Assembly (NCBI GenBank): GCA_031290405.1
Contig: JAITNO010000047.1
Span: 1-28,068, forward strand
Reading direction: 5' to 3'
DNA length: 28,068 nucleotides
Source: Spirochaetaceae bacterium
Lineage (GTDB): Bacteria > Spirochaetota > Spirochaetia > Treponematales > Breznakiellaceae
Made by a program: the position numbers and the translations under genes. Shown here piece by piece: positions 8,009-14,420 of the stretch. Under the pieces are notes generated by a model that saw nothing but the letters and a program-made list of their open reading frames with translations, was not told where the DNA came from and searched no databases. The first letter of the stretch is position 1. Each line of letters starts with the position of its first letter.

Positions 8009-8479
8009 ATGGGCATACGCGGGGAACTATTTTCAACAAAGGTTCAGTTTAAGAACAGAACCTACTTTTTTAATGTAAAAGAAAACCGCATGGGCGACCT
8101 CTATCTGAATATCGTGGAGAGCAAGAATAAAGAACCCGGTGATTTCGAACGCCAATCGATTGTCCTCTTTGCCGACGACTTGCAGGACTTTCTTAAGGGT
8201 TTTGACGAATCCCTCCGCGTGCTGGAAAAATCCGTCCGCGAAAAAAAACGCGCGGGGCCAAAAATGTTTCCGCAGCGCGGCGAAGACGACCGACGTCCGG
8301 GCCGCACCGGTGAAAAGCAATCGGACGAAAAACGGAAGGTTTTTCACGCCCACCCGCAGCGCGGCGAAAACGACCGGCGTCCGGGCCGCACCGGAGAAAA
8401 ACAACCAAGCGAAAACAGGGAGCACAAAAAGCGAAAGGTTCTCCACACCCGCCCGAAGCGCGAACGAAGCGCCGATTGA
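8009..8479 (+). CDS. PUR-domain nucleic-acid-binding protein (BpuR-like) with basic repeat tail
   Basis: A 156-residue protein. Residues 1-75 are a PUR domain typical of spirochaetes: GELFSTKVQF, RTYFFNVKENRMGDLYLNIVESK and a serine-isoleucine-valine strand, all close in pattern to the DUF3276/BpuR family, which binds single-stranded nucleic acid. The remaining half is a lysine- and arginine-rich tail with a duplicated block RGE(D/N)DRRPGRTGEKQ. The DNA copies begin at 8270 and 8354, 84 bp apart. The tail has a charge pattern suited to RNA binding and is probably disordered. AAGGAG precedes the ATG. It stands alone between the HAD gene and the convergent fliJ. It is likely a post-transcriptional or transcriptional regulator; targets are unknown. 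Confidence 0.88.
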   Translation: MGIRGELFSTKVQFKNRTYFFNVKENRMGDLYLNIVESKNKEPGDFERQSIVLFADDLQDFLKGFDESLRVLEKSVREKKRAGPKMFPQRGEDDRRPGRTGEKQSDEKRKVFHAHPQRGENDRRPGRTGEKQPSENREHKKRKVLHTRPKRERSAD

Positions 8480-8536
8480 GTCGTCCCGCGGCGGCGCTTG
8501 AAAGCTCGGGGGCGGGCGGCCTCCGCCGCGCAGGCG

Positions 8537-8974
8537 TCAATCGGCGTCGCCTGAGCAATCGGCGTCGCTCCTGCGGGCTTCTTCCAGTTGCTTTTCTTCT
8601 TCGGCCAGCGCGTCTTTGCGGTACTCCTTAAAGCGCCGTTCCTTGAGGTTTTCCATGGTTTTCAATGCGGCTTTCGCGTCCGTCCACACTGTCCGCGCGG
8701 CCTCAACTTTCGATTCCGCTTCGGCTGTTTTTTTCAAGAGGGCCTCTTTTTCGCTTTCGAGGCGGGCAAGGTAATTTTCGTACACCATGTTCAGCGCGTC
8801 GCCGCCGGTAAAACGCCGTTCGCCGGCGGCGTTCCTGGCAAGCGCATTCGCCTTGACCGATTTTTCCAGTGCGGAAAGTTCGCCCACTGCGCGGCCTAAC
8901 TCAATTTTCGCCTCGCCTTCCGCCCATTCGCGCATTTTCAGCGCCTTTTCCAACCGGAAACGAAACTTTTTCAC
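8537..8974 (-). CDS. fliJ: Flagellar export chaperone FliJ-like coiled-coil protein
   Basis: A 145-residue, almost wholly helical, charged protein. The N-terminus KKFRFRLEKALKMREW matches the FliJ start pattern, and the C-terminus contains LKERRFKEYRKDALAEEEKQLEE, also typical. FliJ links the FliI ATPase to the FlhA export gate and escorts substrates. The start is a GTG at 8974 that overlaps the stop of a 30-codon upstream frame. The gene stands away from fliF-fliG (about 4 kb) and has no fliH or fliI beside it, which is unusual. Its last codons carry a short direct repeat (AATCGGCGTCGC twice, 18 bp apart). FliJ is a low-complexity family, so the name rests on pattern and flagellar context. 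Confidence 0.75.
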   Translation of the reverse strand: MKKFRFRLEKALKMREWAEGEAKIELGRAVGELSALEKSVKANALARNAAGERRFTGGDALNMVYENYLARLESEKEALLKKTAEAESKVEAARTVWTDAKAALKTMENLKERRFKEYRKDALAEEEKQLEEARRSDADCSGDAD

Positions 8975-9063
8975 TGTTCCATGCGCATAAGCGGGATGAT
9001 TTTCACTTTCGCCGCTTCGAGGGCGTTTCCGGCTCCGACGAGCCGGGTTTCATTCTTTTTCAT
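8971..9063 (-). CDS. Small 30-residue ORF overlapping the fliJ start (doubtful)
   Basis: An ATG frame at 9063 ends in TGA at 8971, and its last bases overlap the GTG of fliJ, as in coupled genes. No good ribosome site precedes it. The frame is also open further upstream, through the promoter region and into array B. It may be a leader peptide, the remnant of a gene that once preceded fliJ (fliI would be expected), or chance. I recognise no family. Confidence 0.25.
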   Translation of the reverse strand: MKKNETRLVGAGNALEAAKVKIIPLMRMEQ

Positions 9064-9121
9064 GAGTCGCTTTGAGGGGGTCTGTTTGGTCTGAAAAGGG
9101 TGCGCTGCCAGCCATGAGCCC

Positions 9122-9150
9122 AGCGTAGATGAAATTGTTTTGATTGTCAA
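9122..9150 (-). promoter_or_regulatory. Promoter upstream of fliJ
   Basis: A perfect -35 TTGACA (9145-9150, minus strand) lies 17 bp from TACGCT (9122-9127). It sits between array B and fliJ, so fliJ can be transcribed separately from gpmI. Confidence 0.45.
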
Positions 9151-9194
9151 CGCGCTGTTCCATGCAACGTCTTCCCGCTGGGCTGCCTTGGGCT

Positions 9195-9530
9195 CACCGC
9201 TATAGCGTTCAGGCCCACCGCTAAAGCGTTCAGGCTCACCGCTAAAGCGTTCGAGCCCACCGCTAAAGCGTTCAGGCCCACCGCTATAGCGTTCAGGCCC
9301 ACCGCTATAGCGTTCAGGCTCACCGCTATAGCGTTCAGGCCCACCGCTATAGCGTTCAAGTCCACCGCTAGAGCGTTCAGGCCCACCGCTAGAGCGTTCA
9401 GGCCCACCGCTAGAGCGTTCAAGTCCACCGCTAAAGCGTTCAGGCCCACCGCTATAGCGTTCAAGTCCACCGCTATAGCGTTCAGGCCCACCGCTCGAGC
9501 GTTCAGGCTCACCGCTATGGCGTTGCGCCC
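9195..9530. repeat. Tandem array B: 21-bp units, 16 copies
   Basis: CACCGC recurs every 21 bp from 9195 to 9510. Each unit has a 10-bp dyad core CGCTATAGCG, with variants having AA, GA, AG or CG-type changes in the centre, and an 11-nt linker such as TTCAGGCCCAC. It fills the gap between fliJ and gpmI. On the minus strand a GTG at 9512 opens a 121-residue frame of heptads Gly/Asp-Leu-Asn-Ala-Ile/Leu-Ala-Val, with AAGGAGG 18 nt upstream, farther than normal spacing. Changes in that frame are mostly Ile/Leu exchanges or Leu synonyms (CTG/TTG). Whether it is translated is open. The remainder of the 479-bp gap holds the fliJ promoter and nothing else recognised. Confidence 0.97.
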
Positions 9531-9542
9531 CCTCCTTATATT

Positions 9543-11207
9543 CTAAATCTTGAGGAGGGACGGCTGATAGTCTTCGGGCGGGACGCAGCCGAGGAGTTCG
9601 ATGCAGGTGGCGGCGATTGAGGTGATGCCGAGCCCTTCCCGCAGGCTGCCGGGGGCGCTGCGATATTCGCCCTTGTGCGCGGGGTCGAAGAGGATGCAGG
9701 GGACGGGGTTCGTGGTGTGGCTTGTCTTGGGCATGGGGACGCCGGCGGCGTCTCTCTTGACGGCGCCTGATTTCTTGTCGCGCTCGAACATTTCCTCGGC
9801 GTTGCCGTGGTCGGCGGTTACAAGGAGGATGCCGCCTGCTTCGCGCACGGCTGCGGCGATGCGCCCGATGTGCAGGTCCATCCCCTCCAGGCCGCAGACG
9901 ACGGCCTGATAGTTGCCGGTGTGCCCCACCATGTCGCCGTTGGGAAAGTTCAGCCGGATGAAGTCATGGGCGCCGCTCTCTATGGCCTTGACGACGCAGT
10001 CGGCGATCTCGGCGCACTTCATCCAGGGGCGTTGCTCGAAGGGGACGACGTCGCTGGGGATCTCGACGTAGGTTTCGAGTGTTTCGTCGAATGCGCCGAG
10101 CTTGTTGCCGTTGAAGAAGTAGGTTACGTGTCCATACTTCTGCGTCTCGGAGATGGCGAGTGTGCGGACGCCGGTTTTCGCAAGATATTCGCCGACGGTG
10201 CGGTCGATTTGCGGCGGGCTGACGAGGTAGCGCGCGGGGATGTGGAGGTCGCTGTCGTACTCCATCATGCCGGCGTAGAGGCAGCGGGGGCGCCGGCCGC
10301 GGTCGAACTTGTCGAAGCGGTCGTCCTGGAAGGCGGCGGTGATTTCAAGCGCGCGGTCGCCGCGGAAGTTGTAGTAGATGACGGAATCGCCGTCCTCTAT
10401 GGCGCCGATGCTCTTCCCGTTTTCCCCGACGACGAACTCCTTGAGGTCCTGGTCGATGACGCCGGGGGTTTCCTTGCGGTAGGTTTCGACGGCTTCGCGC
10501 GCGCTGGGGAATTGCCTGCCGGCGCCGTGGACGTGCGTCTCCCAGCCGCGGCGGACCATCTCCCAGTCGGCGCCGTAGCGGTCCATCGTTATCCTCATGC
10601 GCCCGCCGCCTGAGGCGATGCGCGCGTCGAAGCCGCCTGAGGCGCTGAGTTCTTTCAAGAAGGCCTCGAAGGGGTCAAGGTAGTCGAGGGCGCTCGTGGG
10701 CTCCACGTCGCGCCCGTCCCAGAGGGTGTGGACCCGCACGTTCTTTACGCCCTCGCGTTTGGCCTGCGCGATCATCGCCTTGAGGTGCCCGATGTGGCTG
10801 TGCACGTTCCCGTCGGAAAAGAGCCCGATGAAGTGAAGCGCGCCGCCTGAGTTCTTTACGCCGCCGGCGAGGTCTCTCCACGCGGGCCCCTGATAGAGTT
10901 TCCCCGAGTCGACGGCCTGTTGGACGAGGGCGGCGCCCTGCTCGATGATCCTGCCGCAGCCCATCGCGTTGTGCCCGACTTCGCTGTTCCCCATGTCCTC
11001 GTCGGAGGCCAGCCCCACCGCCGTGCCGCTCGCCTTGAGCCGTGTGTTCGGGCAGCTCGCGCGGAGCCTTTCCAGCGCGGTCATCCGCGCGTCGCTTACC
11101 GCGTCGCCTTCCTTGTGCGCCGCATAGCCCACGCCGTCCATAATCAAGAGGACGACGGGCCCCCGCCTCCCCTTCCACATCGGATTTTTCTGCAATGCTT
11201 TAACCAT
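9543..11207 (-). CDS. gpmI: 2,3-bisphosphoglycerate-independent phosphoglycerate mutase
   Basis: A 554-residue alkaline-phosphatase-superfamily enzyme that interconverts 3- and 2-phosphoglycerate in glycolysis. Metal-binding residues are seen at the start (LIMDGVGY, D24). The catalytic serine is in DMGNSEVGHNAMGCGRI (S75). Substrate residues are in the HTLWDGRDVEPTSA region, and the second metal site is TADHGNAEEM near the C-terminus. TATAGGAGC lies before the ATG. The length is slightly above the usual 510-550. It uses manganese in most bacteria. Array B follows its stop, and the metal-permease fusion gene lies upstream on the same strand with a 66-bp gap. Confidence 0.97.
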   Translation of the reverse strand: MVKALQKNPMWKGRRGPVVLLIMDGVGYAAHKEGDAVSDARMTALERLRASCPNTRLKASGTAVGLASDEDMGNSEVGHNAMGCGRIIEQGAALVQQAVDSGKLYQGPAWRDLAGGVKNSGGALHFIGLFSDGNVHSHIGHLKAMIAQAKREGVKNVRVHTLWDGRDVEPTSALDYLDPFEAFLKELSASGGFDARIASGGGRMRITMDRYGADWEMVRRGWETHVHGAGRQFPSAREAVETYRKETPGVIDQDLKEFVVGENGKSIGAIEDGDSVIYYNFRGDRALEITAAFQDDRFDKFDRGRRPRCLYAGMMEYDSDLHIPARYLVSPPQIDRTVGEYLAKTGVRTLAISETQKYGHVTYFFNGNKLGAFDETLETYVEIPSDVVPFEQRPWMKCAEIADCVVKAIESGAHDFIRLNFPNGDMVGHTGNYQAVVCGLEGMDLHIGRIAAAVREAGGILLVTADHGNAEEMFERDKKSGAVKRDAAGVPMPKTSHTTNPVPCILFDPAHKGEYRSAPGSLREGLGITSIAATCIELLGCVPPEDYQPSLLKI

Positions 11208-11273
11208 AAATGCTCCTATAACAAATCAATTTGAGGGGTTTCCCCCACACACGGCACAGGGGGGCGCACAAGA

Positions 11274-11741
11274 CTACCGCGTTACAAACTCCGCCCCACG
11301 CTCGTCCAACGCGTTGAGCGACGACAAGGCCAGATACAGAAAGGGGTAGCCGTCCTCCTCGTAGCTCTTTAAGGTGCCGACCGCCTCCACCCAGGCGTCG
11401 AGCTCAGGATAGCGCGCGTCCGCCCCGCCCCGTCCATCGTCCCAGGCCACCTCGAAACCGGCGTTCCCGTCGTTCCCGCAGCAGCCGGGCCCGTAGCGGA
11501 GGACAAAGCATCGGTCCTCGACATCCCCCGCCCACGGCTCCAATTTGAAAAGCCCTTCGAGCTTAATCGTCTTTCCCACATACTCGTCGGGATTAAGGTA
11601 GACGTCGTTCGTTTGCGCGATAAACATCTTTTCTTTTATCTCGATGACGTCAATCGCCCCGCCGGAGTCCGCCGTTTTCCCACCGCCGCAGGAGGCCAGC
11701 GCCAAAACGCACGCCAGCGAAACCGCGCCTGCCCGACGCAT
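11274..11741 (-). other. Possible internal start: separate lipoprotein inside the permease fusion
   Basis: Within the fusion frame, ATG 11741 is preceded by AAGGGGAA with about 9 nt spacing, a workable ribosome site. Translation from it would give a 155-residue lipoprotein with a signal peptide and acylation cysteine at residue 18, as expected for an independent gene. The same DNA may therefore encode both a fused and a free product, or the former stop of the permease gene was lost recently. A sequencing error is also possible. Confidence 0.45.
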
Positions 11742-12566
11742 CCGCGCGTTCCCCTTAAAAGCGCCATTCACCGCCCAAAACAGCAAGAACGCCGCAATGT
11801 TTATCATAACCACGCTCGCGCCCGTCGGCGTCGCGTACAGATACGAAATCACTATGCCGATGAAAAAACAGACGATAGAAACAAGGGCCGAACAAATCGT
11901 AACGCTCCTAAACCTTTTGAACACGCGCATCGAGCTTAGAGCCGGGAAGATAATCAAACTTGAAATCAGCATCGCGCCCATCATGCGCATGCCCAGCACA
12001 ATCGTAATCGCCGTCAAAAAAGCGATTAGCATATTGTAGACGCCGACGCGAACGCCGCTCGCCTTTGCAAACGTCTCGTCGAACGTAATCGCAAACAACT
12101 TATTATAGAAGACGATGAACAGGCCAAGCACGACAACCGACAGCGCGATGCTCAAATAGACGTCGTTTTTGCTCATCGCGAGGATGCTGCCGAACAGATA
12201 ATTGCACACATCCGTATTCATCCCCGTCGACTGCGATATGATGACGACGCCAACGGCAAGAGACGCCGTGGATATGAGGGCAATCGCCGCGTCCCCCTTT
12301 ATCTTGCTGTTTTCGCTCAAGCGCAAAAGCAGAAAGGCCGCCGCCACGACAATCGGAATGGCAAGCGCCAGAGGCGCCGCGTTCAACGCCGTAGCCGCCG
12401 CAAGCGCGCCGAAGCCGACGTGCGACAGACCGTCTCCAATCATCGAATAACGCTTAAGAACCAAGCTTACCCCCAGCAGCGCCGCGCAGACGGACACAAG
12501 CGCGCCCACCGCAAAAGCCCTCACAAGGAACGTAAACTGAAACATTTCCGCCAAAGTCGCAATCAT
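11274..12566 (-). CDS. Metal ABC transporter permease (ZnuB/ABC-3 family) fused to a lipoprotein-like domain
   Basis: A 430-residue protein. Residues 1-270 are a complete ABC-3 permease with about eight hydrophobic helices; typical segments are LKRYSMIGDGLSHVGFGALA (38-57) and MRMMGAMLISSLIIFPAL (193-210). Residues 276-294 read exactly like a lipoprotein signal: MRR, a hydrophobic stretch and the lipobox LASC. The remainder (about 310-425) resembles the TIGR03943/YcgQ family: FIAQTNDVYLNPDEYVGKTIKLEG, a GPGCCGN motif and AWVEAVGTL. In other bacteria such proteins often neighbour zinc uptake genes, so a zinc role is inferred. Strong AAGGAGGAGG precedes the ATG at 12566. The ATPase and binding-protein genes are missing here. 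Confidence 0.9.
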   Translation of the reverse strand: MIATLAEMFQFTFLVRAFAVGALVSVCAALLGVSLVLKRYSMIGDGLSHVGFGALAAATALNAAPLALAIPIVVAAAFLLLRLSENSKIKGDAAIALISTASLAVGVVIISQSTGMNTDVCNYLFGSILAMSKNDVYLSIALSVVVLGLFIVFYNKLFAITFDETFAKASGVRVGVYNMLIAFLTAITIVLGMRMMGAMLISSLIIFPALSSMRVFKRFRSVTICSALVSIVCFFIGIVISYLYATPTGASVVMINIAAFLLFWAVNGAFKGNARMRRAGAVSLACVLALASCGGGKTADSGGAIDVIEIKEKMFIAQTNDVYLNPDEYVGKTIKLEGLFKLEPWAGDVEDRCFVLRYGPGCCGNDGNAGFEVAWDDGRGGADARYPELDAWVEAVGTLKSYEEDGYPFLYLALSSLNALDERGAEFVTR

Positions 12567-12600
12567 CGCACCTCCTCCTTCACGCCTCAAGTGTAACACC

Positions 12601-12616
12601 CCCTAAAAATTTAGGG
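12601..12616. promoter_or_regulatory. Perfect palindrome CCCTAAA-AA-TTTAGGG upstream of the metal permease gene
   Basis: Two 7-bp arms around AA lie 35 bp before the permease ATG. It is in the right place for a metal-responsive repressor site, but it does not match a Zur or Fur box I know. It has no following U-run, so it is not a clear terminator. Confidence 0.35.
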
Positions 12617-12809
12617 AAGACGCCCCAGGAGGGGAGAGCCCCCCCTACGCGCGCACTTCGTTGCGCGATGGGCCGTGGCAAACGGGGGCCTTTGTCGCCC
12701 CATCGCCGCCATTGCGCTGGCAGCCCCCTGGCCCGTCAGGAGGTTCCCCGGCGGCGTCAGGAGGTTCCCTGGATTCCAACAGCTCTGCGACCAGGCGTGA
12801 GGTTGTTTA
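12617..12809. other. Gene-free region with hairpin and a 21-bp-spaced direct repeat
   Basis: Between the metal permease and the methyltransferase gene no coding frame is convincing. CGCGCA/TGCGCG form a hairpin around CTTCGT at 12650-12667. GTCAGGAGGTTCCC occurs at 12735 and again at 12756, exactly 21 bp apart, with a fainter match one period earlier. The missing ATPase and binding-protein genes of the metal transporter would be expected upstream of the permease, near here. Confidence 0.6.
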
Positions 12810-12838
12810 TAGACAATCATCCATAAAGCCGATACAAT
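12810..12838 (+). promoter_or_regulatory. Leaderless promoter of the methyltransferase-nuclease gene
   Basis: TAGACA (12810-12815) and TACAAT (12833-12838) are 17 bp apart and each differs from consensus at one position. The ATG at 12845 begins 6 nt after the -10, so transcription should start at or next to it. The 6 nt between (CCGCCC) hold no ribosome site. Confidence 0.65.
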
Positions 12839-12844
12839 CCGCCC

Positions 12845-14365
12845 ATGAACAAGCTCTTTTACGGGGACAACCTTACCATCATGAGGAAGATGCCCCCACA
12901 AAGCGTTGATTTAATCTATCTTGACCCGCCGTTTAACAGCAATCGGAGTTACAACCTTCTGTATAAAAACACCACCGGTCTGCCCATCCCCGAACAAATA
13001 GAAGCGTTTTGCGACACCTGGGAGTTGGACTATGAAAAATCCGAGCTGGCGTACAACATTCCCCACATCATGCGGGAGTACGGAATGAACGCCGACGTGA
13101 TGCACTTTTGGCATTACATGGTGGAAGCCCTTAAAAGCGCCAACACAAGACTGCTTGCCTACCTCGTGTACATGACCGTCAGATTGATAGAAATGCACCG
13201 CGTATTAAAGCCAACCGGATCGCTTTATTTGCATTGCGACCCGACGGCGAGCCATTACTTAAAAACGATACTGGACGGCATTTTTGGATTTGACAACTTT
13301 AGAAATGAAATCGTGTGGTGTTATAAATCACGTCCGCAATCAAAACGTTATTTTGGAAAGAAACATGACGTTATTCTTTTTTATTCAAAAAATGACGCCT
13401 ATTATTTTGATTGGCAGTCTGTTGCGCGTCCTTTATCCGATGCAACCATTAAAAAATACCGTTTGTCGGATTCCGACGGTCGATTGTATCGTTTGGAAGG
13501 ACGCGGGATAAAAGGCAGTCCGATACAATCGGCAAAAGACGTGGATCAAAAATGGGAGGAAACAAATCCCGAATTGGTTGTCCGTGATTATTTGGATGAG
13601 AAACGAGGCGTTGCGTTGGAAGATTGGTGGGAAATTGACATTATAAATCAATCCGCCAAGGAACGACTCGGTTATCCCACGCAAAAGCCGCTGGCTCTTT
13701 TGGAGCGCATAATTAAGGCGTCGTCGAAAGAAAACGATGTGGTGTTTGACCCGTTTTGCGGCTGCGGCACGACTGTTGAGGCGGCAATCAGAAATAACCG
13801 GCGGTGGATGGGTTGCGACATTGCGATTCACTCAATCAGGTTGATACAAGACACGAGGATAAAAAAGTACAGCCTTGAAGAAGGCAAAGATTATACGATA
13901 GAGGGCATCCCCCAATCGGCCGAACAGGCGCAGTATCTGTTTGAGCAGGATCCGTTTCAGTTTCAACATTGGGCGATTGAAAAGACCGGCGGCTTTTGTT
14001 CAAACAAAAAAACCGGCGACGGCGGGATTGACGGAAGGATTTATTTTGAAGCTGCAAACAAATTGTGCAGCATGGTTTTATCGGTAAAAGGCGGGAATGT
14101 AAAACCTGCGGACGTCCGGGACCTGCGCGGCGTTCTTGAACGGGAAGCGGACGCGGAGCTTGCCGGTTTTATTTCACTGCATGAACCTACAAAAGCCATG
14201 AGGCAAGAGGCAGACGGAGCCGGCTTTTATGAATATCAGGGAACTGAATATCCCAGGCTTCAATTGTTGACCGTTCGGGAACTGTTTGAAGGGAAACTAT
14301 GGCATTGCCCGTCAATCGTAAGAACAAAAAGAAAAGACGGCGGGCAAGCGTATTTGTCAATATGA
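12845..14365 (+). CDS. DNA methyltransferase fused to Mrr-like restriction endonuclease domain
   Basis: A 506-residue protein. Residues 1-340 are a beta-class N4/N6 DNA methyltransferase: catalytic DPPF at 27-30 in YLDPPFNSNRSYN, and the S-adenosylmethionine motif FDPFCGCGT at 301-309, in that order. Residues about 365-490 are a PD-(D/E)XK domain: GDGGIDG at 391-397 with D396, and SVKGG at 413-417 with K415, followed by VRDLRGVLERE. This combination is a known architecture that may modify and cut DNA with one chain. Base composition is richer in A/T than its neighbours, and it is on the opposite strand to the surrounding block; both suggest acquisition. No separate specificity or restriction gene lies beside it. 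The recognition site is unknown. Confidence 0.93.
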   Translation: MNKLFYGDNLTIMRKMPPQSVDLIYLDPPFNSNRSYNLLYKNTTGLPIPEQIEAFCDTWELDYEKSELAYNIPHIMREYGMNADVMHFWHYMVEALKSANTRLLAYLVYMTVRLIEMHRVLKPTGSLYLHCDPTASHYLKTILDGIFGFDNFRNEIVWCYKSRPQSKRYFGKKHDVILFYSKNDAYYFDWQSVARPLSDATIKKYRLSDSDGRLYRLEGRGIKGSPIQSAKDVDQKWEETNPELVVRDYLDEKRGVALEDWWEIDIINQSAKERLGYPTQKPLALLERIIKASSKENDVVFDPFCGCGTTVEAAIRNNRRWMGCDIAIHSIRLIQDTRIKKYSLEEGKDYTIEGIPQSAEQAQYLFEQDPFQFQHWAIEKTGGFCSNKKTGDGGIDGRIYFEAANKLCSMVLSVKGGNVKPADVRDLRGVLEREADAELAGFISLHEPTKAMRQEADGAGFYEYQGTEYPRLQLLTVRELFEGKLWHCPSIVRTKRKDGGQAYLSI

Positions 14366-14420
14366 ACGATGCTGCGTGGTGTGCAAATGCCAAACTCGTA
14401 AGGCGGGGGAGACGGCGCCC

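Noticed and set aside
8488..8527. Rho-independent terminator between the PUR gene and fliJ
   Set aside because: GC-rich inverted repeats (GGCGG/CCGCC) exist, but no U-run follows on either strand. I found no convincing intrinsic terminator anywhere in the window.
9195..9530. Replication origin iterons
   Set aside because: The spacing fits iterons, but no rep, dnaA or parAB gene and no AT-rich unwinding element is near.
12611..12901. Minus-strand ORF between the metal permease and the methyltransferase gene
   Set aside because: No ribosome site, no family pattern, and it runs antisense into the start of the methyltransferase gene.
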